In this document: one piece after another, positions 19,776-34,555 of the stretch
Numbering within the stretch: position 1 is the first letter of the stretch
Layout: each line of letters starts with the position of its first letter
Origin: Owenia fusiformis
Taxonomy: Eukaryota; Annelida; Polychaeta; Sabellida; Oweniidae
DNA length: 54,000 nucleotides
Assembly (NCBI GenBank): GCA_903813345.2
Contig: CAIIXF020000768.1
Coordinates: 1-54,000, forward strand
Direction of reading: 5' to 3'
Translations under genes and position numbers: made by a program
The notes under the pieces: generated by a model
What the model was told of the DNA's origin: nothing
The model's database searches: none
The model's input: the letters and a program-made list of their open reading frames with translations, nothing else

Positions 19776-22700
19776 TGCATGCTCCTAGGCTTACATCGAG
19801 ACCCTTTTAAGCCGCGTAGCTAGTGTAGCTAGCGTAGCCACCGCATGCATGCTCCTTAGGTTACCTCAATACCCTCTGTAGTGGTATAGCCAATGTAGCT
19901 AGCGTAGCCACTGAATGCATGCTCATAAGCTTACATCCAGACCCTGTGTAGCATCGTAGTCAGTGTAGCTAGATAAGCCACCGAATGCCTGCTCCTAGGA
20001 TTACCTACAGAACCTCTGTAGCCGCTAAGCAAGTGAAGCTAGCGTAGCCACCGCAGTCATGCTCCTTAGGTTACCTCTATACCCAAATAGTTGCTGAGCC
20101 ACTTAATGCATGCTCCTAGGCTAACCTCCAGAACCTATGTAGCCTCGTAGCGGGTATAGCTAGTGTAGACAGTGCATGCATGCTCCTTAGTTTAACCGTA
20201 TACCCCCCGTAGTGGCGTAGCCAGTATAGCTAGCGTAGTCACTTAATGCATGCTCCTAGGCTTACATCCAGACCCTGTTTAGCAGCGTAGTCAGTGTAGC
20301 TAGCGTAGCCACTGAATGCATGCTACTAGGCTTATATCCAGACCCTGTGTAGCAGCGTAGTCAGTGTAGCTAGCCATTGAATGCATGCTCCTAGGCTTAC
20401 CTAGGTTACCTCTATACCCTCCGTCGTGGTATATCCAATGTAGCTAGTGTAGCCACTGAATGCATGCTCCTAGGCATTCTCCTAAGACCCTGTGTAGCAG
20501 CGTAGTCAGTTTAGCTAGCGTAACCACCGAATGCATGCTCCTAGGCTTATATCCAGACCCTGTGTATGCACGTAGCGAGTGTAGCTAGCGTAGCCATCGC
20601 ATGCATGCTCCTTAGGTTACCTCTATACCCTCTGTAGTGGTGTAGCCAGTGTACCTAGCGTAGCTACTGAATGCATGCTCCTAGGCTTACATCCAGACCC
20701 TGTGTAGCAGCGTAGTCAGTGTAGCTAGCGTTGCCACCGAATGCATGCTCCTGGGCTTACATCAAGACCCTGTGTAGCAGCGTAGTCAGAGTACCTACCG
20801 TAGCAACTGACACAGCTAGCGTAGACACCGCATGCATGCTCTTAGTTCACCTGTATACCCCCCGTAGTGGCGTAGCCAGTATAGCTAGCGTAGCTACTGA
20901 ATGCATACTCCTAGGCTTATATCCAGACCCTGTGTAGCAGCGTAGTCAGAGTAGCTACCGTAGAAACTGAATGACTGCTCATAGGCTTACATCCGGACCC
21001 TGTGTAGCAGCGTAGTCAGAGTAGCTACCGTAGCAACTGAATACCTGCTCCTAGGCTTACATCCAGACACTGTTTAGCAGCGTAGTCAGTGTAGCTAGCG
21101 TAGCCACTGAATGCATGCTCCTAGGCTTACATCCAGACCCTGTGTAGCAGCGTAGTCAGTGTAGCTAGCCACTGAATGCATGCTCCTAGGCTTACATCCA
21201 GACCCTGTTTAGCTGCGTAGCTAGTGTAGCTAGCGTAGCCACCGCATGCATGGTCCTTAGGTTACCTCTATACCCTCCGTCGTGGTATATCCAATGTAGC
21301 TAGTGTAGCCACTGAATGCATGCTCCTAGGCTTACATCTAGACCCTGTGTAGCAGCGTAGTCTAGTAGCTAGAGTAGCCTCCGAACGCCTGCTCCTAGGC
21401 TTGCCTCAAGAACCTCTGTAGTCACGTTGCCAGTTTAGCTAGCGTAGTCAGCGCATGCATGCTCCTTAGTTTACCTGTATACCCTCTTTAGTTGCGTAAG
21501 CCAATGTAGCTTGCGTAGCCAATGAATGCATGCTCCTAAGCTTACTTCCAGACCCTTTGTAGCGGCGTAGACAGTGTAACTAGCGTAGCCACTGCATGCA
21601 TGCTCCAAAGGTTACTTCTTTACCCTCAGTAGTCGCGTAGCGAGTGTAGCTAGCGTAGCCACCGCATGCATACTCATTAGGTTCTATACCCTCTATAGTT
21701 GCGTAGCGAGTGTAGCTAGCGTAGGCATAGCATGCATTCACCTAAGGTTACCTCTATACCCTCTATAGCCGCATAGCAAGTGTAGCTAGCGTAGCCACTG
21801 AATGCATGAACCTAGGCTTACATCCAGACCCTGTGTACCACCATAGCAGCTTAGTCAATGTAGCTAGCGTAGCCACTGAATGCATGCTCCTAGGCTTACA
21901 TCCAGACCCTTTTAAGCCGCGTAGCTAGTGTAGCTAGCGTAGCCACCGCATGCATGCTCCTTAGGTTACCTCTATACCCTCCGTCGTGGTATAGCCAATG
22001 TAGCTAGTGTAGCAACTGAATGCATGCATGCTCCCATGCTCCAGACCCTGTGTAGCAGCGTAGTCAGTGTAGCTAGCGTAACCACCGAATGCATGCTCCT
22101 AGGCTTACATCCAGACCCTGTGTATGCGCGTAGCGAGTGTAGCTAGCGTAGCCATCGCATGCATGCTCCTTAGGTTACCTCTATACCCTCTGTAGTGGTG
22201 TAGCCAGTTTACATAGCGTAGCTACTGAATGCCTGCTCCTAGGCTTACATCCAGACCCTGTGTAGCAGCGTAGTCAGTGTAGCTAGCGTAGCCACCGAAT
22301 GCATGCTCCTGGGCTTTCATCAAGACCCTGTGTAGCAGCGTAGTCAGTGTAGCTAGCGTAGCCACCGAATGCATGCTTCTAAGCTTACTTCCAGACCCTT
22401 TGTGGCAGCATAGTCAGAGTAGCTACCGTAGCAACTGAATGCATGCTCCTAGGCTTACATCTAGACCCTGTGTAGCAGCGTGGTCTAGTTGCTAGAGTAG
22501 CCTCCGAACGCCTGCTCCTAGGCTTACCTCAAGAACCTCTGTAGCAGCGTAGCGAGTGTAGTTTAGCTAGCGTAGTCAGCGCATGCATGCTCCTTAGTTT
22601 ACCTGTATACCCTCTGTAGTGGCGTAGCCAGTGTAGCTAGCGTAGCCACTGAATGCATGCTCTAAAGTTACATCCAGACCCTGCGTAGTAGCGTAGTCAG

Positions 22701-22859
22701 AGTAGCTAGAGTAGCCTCCGAATGCCTGCTCCTAGGCTTACCTTAAGAACCTCTGTAACCGCGTAGCGAGTTTAGCTAGCGTAGCCACCGCCACCTTCAT
22801 ACCCTCTGTAGTGGCGTAGCCAGTGTAGCTTGCGTAGCCAATGAATGCATGCTCCTAAG

Positions 22860-22890
22860 CTTACTTCCAAACCCTTTGTTTGGAAGTAAG
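22860..22890. repeat. Perfect inverted repeat, copy 5
   Basis: Equivalent of 9972-10002 at +12,888 bp; both arms unchanged. Confidence 0.95.
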
Positions 22891-25800
22891 ACGGCGTAGA
22901 CACTGTAGCTAGCGTAGCCACTGCATGCATGCTCCAAAGGTTACTTCTATACCCTCAGTAGTCGCGTAGCGAGTGTAGCTAGCGTAGCCACCGCATGCAT
23001 ACTCATTAGGTTACCTCTATACATTCGGTAGTGGAGTAGCCAGTGTAGCTAGCGTAGCCACCACATGCTACCTCCAAAGGTTCTATACCCTCTGTAGTCG
23101 CGTAGCCAGTTTAGCTAGCTAGCCACTGAATGCATGCTCCTAGGCTTACATCCAGACAATGTGTAGCTGCGTAGTCAGTGAAGCTAGCGTGGCCACTGAA
23201 TGCATGCTTATAAGCTTACATCCAGACCCTGTTTAGCTGCGTAGCTATTGTAGCTAGCGTAGCCACCGCATGCATGCTCCTTAGGTTACCTCTATACCCA
23301 AGTAGTTGCTTAGCCACTAAATGCATGCTCCTAGGCTTACCTCCAGAACCTATGTAGCCGCGTAGGGAGTATAGCTAGCGTAGACACCGCATGCATGCTC
23401 CTTAGTTTATCCGTATACCCCCCGTAGTGGCGTAGCCAGTATAGCTAGCGTAGCCACTTAATGCATGCTCCTAGGCTTACATCCAGACCCTGTGTAGCAG
23501 CGTAGTCAGAGTAGCTACCGTAGCAACTGAATGCATGCTCCTAGGCTTACATCCAGACAATGTGTAGCTGCGTAGTCAGTGAAGCTAGCGTGGCCACTGA
23601 ATGCATGCTTATAAGCTTACATCCAGACCCTGTTTAGCAGCGTAGTCAGTGTAGCTAGCGTAGCCACCGCATGCATGCTCCTTAGGTTACCTCTATACCC
23701 TCCGTAGTGGTATAGCCAATGTAGCTAGCGTAGCCACTGAATGCATGCTCCTAGGCTTACATCCAGACCCTGTGTAGTAGCGTAGTCAGAGCATACTCAT
23801 TAGGTTACCATCCTAGGCTTACATCTAGACCCTGTGTAGCAGCGTAGTCTAGTAGCTAGTGTAGCCTCCGAACGCCTGCTCCTAGGTTTACCTCAAGAAC
23901 CTCTGTAGCCGCGTAGCGAGTGTACCTAGCGTAGCCACCTCATGCATGCTCTTTAGGTTACCTCTTTACCCTCTGTACCCGCGTAGCCAGTGAAGCTAGT
24001 GTAGCCACTGAATGAATGCTTATAAGCTTACATCCAGACCCTGTGTGGCATCGTAGTCAATGTAGCTAGAGTAGCCACCGAATGCATGCACCTAGGCTTA
24101 CATCTAGACCCCCCTGTGTAGCAGCGAAATCTAGTAGCTAGAGTAGCCTCCAAACGACCTCAAGAACCTCTGTAACCGCGTAGCGAGTGTAGCTAGCGTA
24201 GTCACAGCATGCATGCTCTTAGTTTACCTGTATACCCTCTGTAGTGGCGTAGCCAGTGTAGCTAGCGTAGCTAGTGAATGAATGCTCCTAGGCTTACATC
24301 CAGACCCTGTGTAGCAGCGTAGTCAGAGTAGCTACCATAGCAACTGAATTCATGCTCCTAGGCTTACATCTAGACCCTGTGTAGCAGCGTAATCTAGTAG
24401 CTAGAGTAGCCTCCGAACGCCTGCTCCTAGGCTTACCTCAAGAACCTCTGTAGCCGCGTAGCCAGTGTAGCTAGCGTAGTAACCGCATGCATGCTCCTTA
24501 GTTTACCTGTATACCCTCTGTAGAGGCGTAGCCAGTGTAGCTAGCGTAGCCACTGAATGCATGCTCCTAACTTAAATCCAGACCCTGTGTATGCCTGCTC
24601 CTAGGCTTACCTTAAGAACCTCTGTAACCGCGTAGCGAGTGTAGCTTGCGAAGCCAATGAATGCATGCTCCTAAGTTTACTTCCAGACCCTTTGAAGCGG
24701 CGTAGACAGTGTAGCTAGGGTAGCCACTGCATGCATCCTCCAAAGGTTACTTTTATACCCTCAGTAGTCGCGTAGCGAGTGTAGCTAGCGTAGCCACCGC
24801 ATGCATACTCATTATGTTACCTCTATACACTCTGTAGTTGCGTAGCCAGTTTAGCTAGCGTAGCCACCACATGCTGCCTCCAAAGGTTCTATACCCTCTG
24901 TAATCGCGTAGTGAGTGAAGCTAGCGTAGGCACAACATGCATTCACCTAAGGTTAGTCGCGTGGCCATTGTACCTAGCGTAGCCACTGAATGCATGCTCC
25001 TAGGCTTACCTCAAGAACCTCTGTAGCCGCATTGCTAGTGTAAATAGCGTAGCCACCGCATGCATGCTCCTTAGGTTACCTGTATACCCTTTGTAGTGGC
25101 GTAGCCACTAAAATGCATGCTCTTAGGCTTACATCAAGACCCTCTGCATATCCAGTGTATACTTGCATGTAGTCGCCACTGCATGCCTGCTCCTAGGCTT
25201 ACCTCCAGTACCTATGTAGCAGCGTTGTCAGTGTAGCTAGCGTAGCCACTGAATGCATGTTCCTAGGCTTACATCCAGACCCCGTGTATGCGCGTAGCGA
25301 ATGTAGCTAGCGTAACCACCGCATGCATGCTCCTAAGGTTACCTTTATACCCTCTGTACCCGCTGAGCCAGTGAAGCTAGCGTAGCCACTAAATGCATGC
25401 TCGTAAGCTTACATCCAGACCCTGTGTAACATCGTACTCAGTGTAGTTAGAGTAGCCACCGAATGCATTCTCCTAAGGTTACCTCTATACCCTCTGTAGT
25501 GGTATAGTCAATGATGCTAGCGTAGCCACTGAATGTATGCTCCTAGGCGTACATCCAGACCCTGTGTAGCACAGATCCTGTGTAGCAGCGTAGTCATTGT
25601 AGCTAGAGTAGCCACCGAATGCCTGCTCCTAGGCTTACCTATAGAACCCCTGTACCCGCTAAGCGAGTGGAGCTAGCGTAGCCACCGCATGCATGCTCCT
25701 AAGGTTACCTCTGTACCCTCTATAGCTGCATAGCAAGTGTAGCTAGCGTAGCCACTGAATGCATGTACCTAGGCTTACATCCAGACCCTGTGTACCACCA

Positions 25801-28800
25801 TAGCAGCGTAAGTCAGTGTAGCTAGCGTAGCCACTGAATGCATGCTCCTAGGCTTACATCCAGACCCTTTTAAGCCGCGTAGCTAGTGTAGCTAGCGTAG
25901 CCACCGCATGCATGCTCCTTAGGTTACCTCAATACCCTCTGTAGTGGTATAGACAATGTAGCTAGCGTAGCCACTGAATGCATGCTCATAAGCTTACATC
26001 CAGACCCTGTGTAGCATCGTAGTCAGTGTAGCTAGAGAAGCCATCGAATGCCTGCTCCTAGGATTACCTACAGAACCTCTGTAGCCGCTAAGCGAGTGAA
26101 GCTAGCGTAGCCACCGCATGCATGCTCCTAGACTTACCTCCAGAACCTATGTAGCTGCGTAGCGAGTGTAGCTAGCGTAGCCACCGCATGAATTCTCCTA
26201 AGGTTACCTCTATACCCTCTATAGCTGCATAGCAAGTGTAGCTAGCGTAGCCACTGAATGCATGAACCTAGGCTTACATCCAGACCCTGTGTACCACCAT
26301 AGCAGCGTAGTCAGTGTAGGTAGCGTAGCCACTGAATACATGCTCCTAGGCTTACCTCAAGAACCTCTGTAGCCGCATTGCTAGTGTAAATAGCGTAGCC
26401 ACCGCATGCATGCTCCTTAGGTTACCTCAATACCCTCTGTAGTGGTATAGCCAATGTAGCTAGCGTAGCCACTGAATGCATGCTCATAAGCTTACATCCA
26501 GACCCTGTGTAGCATCGTAGTCAGTGTAGCTAGAGAAGCCATCGAATACCTGCTCCTAGGATTACCTACAGAACCTCTGTAGCCGCTAATCGAGTGAAGC
26601 TAGCGTAGCCACCGCATTCATGCTCCTTAGGTTACCTCTATACCCAAGTAGTTGCTGAGCCACTTAATGCATGCTCCTAGGCTTACCTCCAGAACCTATG
26701 TAGCCTCGTAGCGGGTATAGCTAGCGTAGACAGTGCATGCATGCTCCTTAGTTTAACCGTATACCCCCCGTAGTGGCGTAGCCAGTAAAGCTAGCGTAGC
26801 CACTTAATGCATGCTCCTAGGCTTACATCCAGACCCTGTTTAGCAGCGTAGTTAGTGTAGCTAGCGTAGCCACTGAATGCATGCTCCTAGGCTTACATCC
26901 AGACCCTGTGTAGCAGCGTAGTCAGTGTAGCTAGCCATTGAATGCATGCTCCTAGGCTTACATCCAGACCCTGATTAGCTGCGTAGCTAGTGTAGCTAGC
27001 GTAGCCACCGCATGCATGGTCCTTAGGTTACCTCTATACCCTCCGTCGTGGTATATCCAATGTAGCTAGTGTAGCCACTGAATGCATGCTCCTAGGATTA
27101 CATCCAGACCCTGTGTAGCAGCGTAGTCAGTTTAGCTAGCGTAACCACCGAATTCATGCTCCTAGGCTTACATCCAGACCCTGTGTATGCACGTAGCGAG
27201 TGTAGCTAGCGTAGCCATCGCATGCATGCTCCTTAGGTTACCTCTATACCCTCTGTAGTGGTGTAGCCAGTGTACCTAGCGTAGCTACTGAATGCATGCT
27301 CCTAGGCTTACATCCAGACCCTGTGTAGCAGCGTAGTCAGTGTAGCTAGCGTCGCCACCGAATGCATGCTCCTGGGCTTACATCAAGACCCTGTGTAGCA
27401 GCGTAGTCAGTGTAGCTAGCGTAGCCACCAAATGCATGCTTCTAAGCTTACTTCCAGACCCTTTGTAGCGGCGTAGACAGTGAAGCAAGACCCTCTGTAG
27501 CCAAGTAGCGAGTGCAGCTAGCGTAGACACCGCATGTATGCTCTTAGTTTACCTGTATACCCTCTGTAATGGCGTAGCCAGTGTAGCTAGCGTAGCTACT
27601 GAATGCATGCCCCTTGGCTTACATCCAGAGCCTGTGTAAGCAGACTAGTCAGAGTACCTACCGTAGCAACTGACACAGCTAGCGTAGACACCGCATGCAT
27701 GCTCTTAGTTTACCTGTATACCCTCTGTAATGGCGTAGCCAGTGCAGCTAGCGTAGCTACTGAATGCATGCTCATAGGCTTACATCTAGACCCTGTGTAG
27801 CAGCGTAGTCTAGTAGCTAGAGTAGCCTCCGAACGCCTGCTCCTAGGCTTACCTCAAGAACCTCTGTAGCCGCGTAGCCAGTTTAGCTAGCGTCGCCACC
27901 GCATGCATACTCATTAGGTTACCTCTATACATTCTGTAGTGGCGTAGCCAGTGTAGCTAGAGTAGCCACCATATGCTGCCTCCAAAGGTTCTATACCCTC
28001 TGTAGTGGTGTAGCCAGTGTACCTAGCGTAGCTACTGAATGCCTGCTCCTAGGCTTACATCCAGACCCTGTGTAGCAGCGTAGTCGGTGTAGCTAGCGTC
28101 GCCACCGAATGCATGCTCCTGGGCTTTCATCAAGACCCTGTGTAGCAGCGTAGTCAGTGTAGCTAATGTAGCCACCGAATGCATGCTTCTAAGCTTACTT
28201 CCAGACCCTTTGTAGCGGCGTAGACAGTGTAGCAAGACCCTCTGTAGCCAAGTAGCGAGTGCAGCTAGCGTAGACACCGCATGCATGCTCTTAGTTTACC
28301 TGTATACCCTCTGTAGTGGCGTAGCCAGTGTAGCTAGCGTAGCTACTGAATGCATGCCCCTAGGCTTACATCTAGACCCTGTGTAGCAGCGTAGTCAGAG
28401 TAGCTACCGTAGCAACTGAATGCATGCTCCTAGGCTTACATCTAGACCCTGTGTAGCAGCGTAGTCAGAGTAGCTACCGTAGCAACTGAATGCATGCTCC
28501 TAGGCTTACATCTAGACCCTGTGTAGCAGCGTGGTCTAGTAGCTAGAGTAGCCTCCGAACGCCTGCTCCTAGGCTTACCTTAAGAACCTCTGTAGCCGCG
28601 TAGCGAGTGTAGTTTAGCTAGCGTAGTCAGCGCAAGTATGCTCCTTAGTTTACCTGTATACCCTCTGTAGTGGCGTAGCCAGTGTAGCTAGCGTAGCCTC
28701 CGAATGCCTGCTCCTAGGCTTACCTTAAGAACCTCTGTAACCGCGTAGCGAGTGTAGCTAGCGTAGCCACCGCCACCTTTATACCCTCTGTAGTGGCGTA

Positions 28801-30014
28801 GCCAGTGTAGCTTGCGTAGCCAATGAATGCATGCTCCTAAGCTTACTTCCAGACCCTTTGTAGCGGCGTAGACAGTGTAGCTAGCGTAGCCACTGCATGC
28901 ATGCTCCAAAGGTTACTTCTATACCCTCAGTAGTCGTGTAGCGAGTGTAGCTAGCGTAGCCACCGCATGCATACTCATTAGGTTACCTCTATACATTCTG
29001 TAGTGGCGTAGCCAGTGTAGCTAGCGTAGCCACCACATGCTGCCTCCAAAGGTTCTATACCCTCTGTAGTCGCGTAGCCAGTTTAGCTAGCGTAGCCACA
29101 GAATGCATGCTCCTATGCTTACATCCAGACCCTGTGTAGCCGCGTAGCCAGTGAAGCTAGCCTAGCCACTGAATGCATGCTCATAAGATTACATCCAGAC
29201 ACTGTGTAGCATCGTAGTCAGTGTAGCTAGAGTAGCCACCGAAATCCTGCTCCTAGACTTACCTACAGAACCTCTGTAGCCGCTTAGCGAGTGAACCTAG
29301 CGTAGCCACCGCATGCATGCACATTATGTTACCTCTATACCCAAGTAGTTGCTTAGCCACTAAATGCATGCTCTTAGGCTTACATCAAGACCCTCTGCAT
29401 ATCCAGTGTATACTTGCATGTTGTCGCCACTGCATGCCTGGTCCTAGGCTTACCTCCAGAACCTATATGTAGCAGCGTTGTCATTGTAGCTAGCGTAGCC
29501 ACTGAATGCATGCTCCTAGGCTTACATCCAGACCCTGTGTAGCAGCGTAGTCAGAGTAGCTACCGTAGCAACTGAATGCCTGCTCCTAGGCTTACATCCA
29601 GACCCTGTGTAGCAGCGTAGTCGGTGTAGCTAGCGTAGCCACCGAATGCATGCTCCTGGGCTTTCATCAAGACCCTGTGTAGCAGCGTAGTCAGTGTAGG
29701 TAGCGTAGCCACCGAATGCATGCTTCTAAGCTTACTTCCAGACCCTTTGTGGCAGCGTAGTCAGAGTAGCTACCGTAGCAACTGAATGCATGCTCCTAGG
29801 CTTACATCTAGACCCTGTGTAGCAGCGAGGTCTAGTTGCTAGAGTAGCCTCCGAACGCCTGCTCCTAGGCTTACCTCAAGAACCTCTGTAGCAGCGTAGC
29901 GAGTGTAGTTTAGCTAGCGTAGTCAGCGCATGCATGCTCCTTAGTTTACCTGTATACCCTCTGTAGTGGCGTAGCCAGTGTAGCTTGCGTAGCCAATGAA
30001 TGCATGCTCCTAAG

Positions 30015-30045
30015 CTTACTTCCAAACCCTTTGTTTGGAAGTAAG
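30015..30045. repeat. Perfect inverted repeat, copy 6
   Basis: Equivalent of 17127-17157 at +12,888 bp; both arms unchanged. Confidence 0.95.
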
Positions 30046-32507
30046 ACGGCGTAGACACTGTAGCTAGCGTAGCCACTGCATGCATGCTCCAAAGGTTACT
30101 TCCATACCCTCAGTAGTCGCGTAGCGACAGTAGCTAGCGTAGCCACTGCATGCATACTCATTAGGTTACCTCTATACATTCTGTAGTGGCGTAGCCAGTG
30201 TAGCTAGCGTAGCCACCACATGCTGCCTCCAAAGGTTCTATACCCTCTGTAGTCGCGTAGCCAGTTTAGCTAGCTAGCAACAGATGCATGCTCCTAGGCT
30301 TACATCCAGACCCTGTTTAGCTGCGTAGCTAGTGTAGCTAGCGTAGCTAGCGTAGCCACCGCATGCATGCTCCTTAGGTTACCTCTATACCCAAGTAGTT
30401 GCTTAGCCACTAAATGCATGCTCCTAGGCTTACCTCCAGAACCTATGTAGCCGCGTAGGGAGTATAGCTAGCGTAGACACCGCATGCATGCTCCTTAGTT
30501 TATCCGTATACCTCCGTTTTAAGGCTAAAATGCATGCTCTTAGGCTTACATCAAGACCCTCTGCAAATCGAATGCCTGCTCCTAGGCTTACCTACAGAAC
30601 CTCTGTAGCCGCTAAGCGTGTGAAGCTAGCGTAGCCACCGCACTCATGCTCCTTAGGTTACCTCTATACCCAAGTAGTTGCTGAGCCACTTAATGCATGC
30701 TCCTAGGCTTACAACCAGACCCTGTGTAGCAGCGTAGTCAGTGTAGCTAGCCACTGAACTTCTGTAGCCGCGTAGCCAGTTTAGCTAGCGTCGCCAACGC
30801 ATGCATACTCATTAGGTTACCTCTATACATTCTGTAGTGGCGTAGCCAGTGTAGCTAGCGTAGCTAGTGAATGAATGCTCCTAGGCTTACATCCAGACCC
30901 TGTGTAGCAGCCTAGTCAGAGTAGCTACCATAGCAACTGAATTCATGCTCCTAGGCTTACATCTAGACCCTGTGTAGCAGCGTAATCTAGTAGCTAGAGT
31001 AGCCTCAGAACGCCTGCTCCTAGGCTTACCTCAAGAACCTCTGTAGCCGCGTAGCCAGTGTAGCTAGCGTAGTAACCGCATGCATGCTCCTTAGTTACCT
31101 GTATACCCTCTGTAGTGGCGTAGCCAGTGTAGCTAGCGTAGCCACTGAATGCATGCTCCTAACTTACATCCAGACCCTTTGTATGCCTGCTCCTAGGCTT
31201 ACCTTAAGAACCTCTGTAACCGCGTAGCGAGTGTAGCTAGCGAAGCCAATGAATGCATGCTCCTAAGTTTACTTCCAGACCCTTTGAAGCGGCGTAGACA
31301 GTGTAGCTAGCGTAGCCACTGCATGCATCCTCCAAAGGTTACTTTTATACCCTCAGTAGTCGCGTAGCGAGTGTAGCTAGCGTAGCCACCGCATGCATAC
31401 TCATTATGTTACCTCTATACACTCTGTAGTTGCGTAGCCAGTTTAGCTAGCGTAGCCACCACATGCTGCCTCGAAAGGTTCTATACCCTCCGTAATCGCG
31501 TAGTGAGTGTAGCTAGCGTAGGCACAGCATGCATTCACCTAAGGTTACTTCTATACCCTCTGTAGTCGTGTGGCCATTGTAGCTAGCGTAGCCACTGAAT
31601 GCATGCTCCTAGGCTTACCTCAAGAACCTCTGTAGCCGCGTTGCTAGTGTAAATAGCGTAGCCACCGCATGCATGCTCTTAGGTTACCTCTATACCCTTT
31701 GTAGTGGCGTAGCCACTAAAATGCATGCTCTTAGGCTTACATCAAGACCCTCTGCAAATCCAGTGTATACTTGCATGTAGTCGCCACTGCATTCCTGCTC
31801 CTAGGCTTACCTCCAGTACCTATGTAGCAGCGTTGTCAGTGTAGCTAGCGTAGACACTGAATGCATGTTCCTAGGCTTACATCCAGACCCTGTGTATGCG
31901 CGTAGCGAATGTAGCTAGCGTAACCACCGCATGCATGCTCCTAAGGCTACCTTTATATCCTCTGTACCCGCTGAGCCAGTGAAGCTAGCGTAGCCACTGA
32001 ATGCATGCTCGTAAGCTTACATCCAGACCCTGTGTAACATCGTAGTCAGTGTAGTTAGAGTAGCCACCGAATGCCTGCTCCTAGGCTTACCTACAGAACC
32101 TCTGTAGCCGCTTAGCGAGTGAAGCTAGCGTAGCCACCGCATGCATTCTCCTAAGGTTACCTCTATACCCTCTGTAGTGGTATAGTCAATGTAGCTAGCG
32201 TAGCCACTGAATGTATGCTCCTAGGCGTACATCCAGACCCTGTGTAGCACAGATCCTGTGTAGCAGCGTAGTCATTGTAGCTAGAGTAGCCACCGAATGC
32301 CTGCTCCTAGGCTTACCTATAGAACCCCTGTAGCCGCTAAGCGAGTGAAGCTAGCGTAGCCACCGCATGCATGCTCCTAGACTTACCTCCAGAACCTATG
32401 TAGCTGCGTAGCGAGTGTAGCTAGCGTAGCCACCGCATGCATTCTCCTAAGGTTACCTCTATACCCTCTATAGCCGCATAGCAAGTGTAGCTAGCGTAGC
32501 CACTGAA

Positions 32508-32663
32508 TGCATGAACCTAGGCTTACATCCAGACCCTGTGTACCACCATAGCAGCGTAGTCAGTGTAGCTAGCGTAGCCACTGAATGCATGAACCTAGGC
32601 TTACATCCAGACCCTGTGTACCACCATAGCAGCGTAGTCAGTGTAGCTAGCGTAGCCACTGAA
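32508..32663. repeat. Tandem pair of 78 bp monomers (unit 3 copy)
   Basis: This is the equivalent of 19620-19775 at +12,888 bp; the pair is intact. Confidence 0.9.
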
Positions 32664-34164
32664 TGCATGCTCCTAGGCTTACATCGAGACCCTTTTAAGC
32701 CGCGTAGCTAGTGTAGCTAGCGTAGCCACCGCATGCATGCTCCTTAGGTTACCTCAATACCCTCTGTAGTGGTATAGCCAATGTAGCTAGCGTAGCCACT
32801 GAATGCATGCTCATAAGCTTACATCCAGACCCTGTGTAGCATCGTAGTCAGTGTAGCTAGATAAGCCACCGAATGCCTGCTCCTAGGATTACCTACAGAA
32901 CCTCTGTAGCCGCTAAGCAAGTGAAGCTAGCGTAGCCACCGCAGTCATGCTCCTTAGGTTACCTCTATACCCAAATAGTTGCTGAGCCACTTAATGCATG
33001 CTCCTAGGCTAACCTCCAGAACCTATGTAGCCTCGTAGCGGGTATAGCTAGTGTAGACAGTGCATGCATGCTCCTTAGTTTAACCGTATACCCCCCGTAG
33101 TGGCGTAGCCAGTATAGCTAGCGTAGTCACTTAATGCATGCTCCTAGGCTTACATCCAGACCCTGTTTAGCAGCGTAGTCAGTGTAGCTAGCGTAGCCAC
33201 TGAATGCATGCTACTAGGCTTATATCCAGACCCTGTGTAGCAGCGTAGTCAGTGTAGCTAGCCATTGAATGCATGCTCCTAGGCTTACTTAGGTTACCTC
33301 TATACCCTCCGTCGTGGTATATCCAATGTAGCTAGTGTAGCCACTGAATGCATGCTCCTAGGCATTCTCCTAAGACCCTGTGTAGCAGCGTAGTCAGTTT
33401 AGCTAGCGTAACCACCGAATGCATGCTCCTAGGCTTACATCCAGACCCTGTGTATGCACGTAGCGAGTGTAGCTAGCGTAGCCATCGCATGCATGCTCCT
33501 TAGGTTACCTCTATACCCTCTGTAGTGGTGTAGCCAGTGTACCTAGCGTAGCTACTGAATGCATGCTCCTAGGCTTACATCCAGACCCTGTGTAGCAGCG
33601 TAGTCAGTGTAGCTAGCGTTGCCACCGAAAGCATGCTCCTGGGCTTACATCAAGACCCTGTGTAGCAGCGTAGTCAGAGTACCTACCGTAGCAACTGACA
33701 CAGCTAGCGTAGACACCGCATGCATGCTCTTAGTTTACCTGTATACCCCCCGTAGTGGCGTAGCCAGTATAGCTAGCGTAGCTACTGAATGCATACTCCT
33801 AGGCTTATATCCAGACCCTGTGTAGCAGCGTAGTCAGAGTAGCTACCGTAGAAACTGAATGCCTGCTCATAGGCTTACATCCGGACCCTGTGTAGCAGCG
33901 TAGTCAGAGTAGCTACCGTAGAAACTGAATACCTGCTCCTAGGCTTACATCCAGACACTGTTTAGCAGCGTAGTCAGTGTAGCTAGCGTAGCCACTGAAT
34001 GCATGCTCCTAGGCTTACATCCAGACCCTGTGTAGCAGCGTAGTCAGTGTAGCTAGCCACTGAATGCATGCTCCTAGGCTTACATCCAGACCCTGTTTAG
34101 CTGCGTAGCTAGTGTAGCTAGCGTAGCCACCGCATGCATGGTCCTTAGGTTACCTCTATACCCT

Positions 34165-34555
34165 CGGTATATCCAATGTAGCTAGTGTAGCCACTGAATG
34201 CATGCTCCTAGGCTTACATCTAGACCCTGTGTAGCAGCGTAGTCTAGTAGCTAGAGTAGCCTCCGAACGCCTGCTCCTAGGCTTGCCTCAAGAACCTCTG
34301 TAGTCACGTTGCCAGTTTAGCTAGCGTAGTCAGCGCATGCATGCTCCTTAGTTTACCTGTATACCCTCTTTAGTTGCGTAAGCCAATGTAGCTTGCGTAG
34401 CCAATGAATGCATGCTCCTAAGCTTACTTCCAGACCCTTTGTAGCGGCGTAGACAGTGTAACTAGCGTAGCCACTGCATGCATGCTCCAAAGGTTACTTC
34501 TATACCCTCAGTAGTCGCGTAGCGAGTGTAGCTAGCGTAGCCACTGAATGCATGA
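34165..34555. other. Deletion sites private to the extended unit
   Basis: Near 34165 the sequence reads CCCTCGGTATATCC where unit 2 has CCCTCCGTCGTGGTATATCC, a 6 bp loss. Near 34540 it goes directly from AGCGAGTGTAGCTAGCGTAG to CCACTGAATGCATGAACC. Unit 2 has 136 bp more between the equivalent points (about 21660-21795), spanning nearly two monomers. The offset drops from 12,888 to 12,882 and then 12,746. Both deletions recur at +14,227 bp in unit 4. Confidence 0.82.

Larger units (their letters stand above)
18061..30948. repeat. Higher-order repeat unit 2 (12,888 bp)
   Basis: This unit has the same length and order of variant monomers as unit 1. Its downstream relation is double: its first part matches unit 3 at 12,888 bp (20731 to 33619), and from about 25254 its sequence also recurs at 14,227 bp (25254 to 39481, 27603 to 41830). 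It shares private variants with unit 3 that unit 1 lacks, for example GATAAGCC near 19974 and 32862, so units 2 and 3 are closer relatives. No gene was seen. Confidence 0.92.
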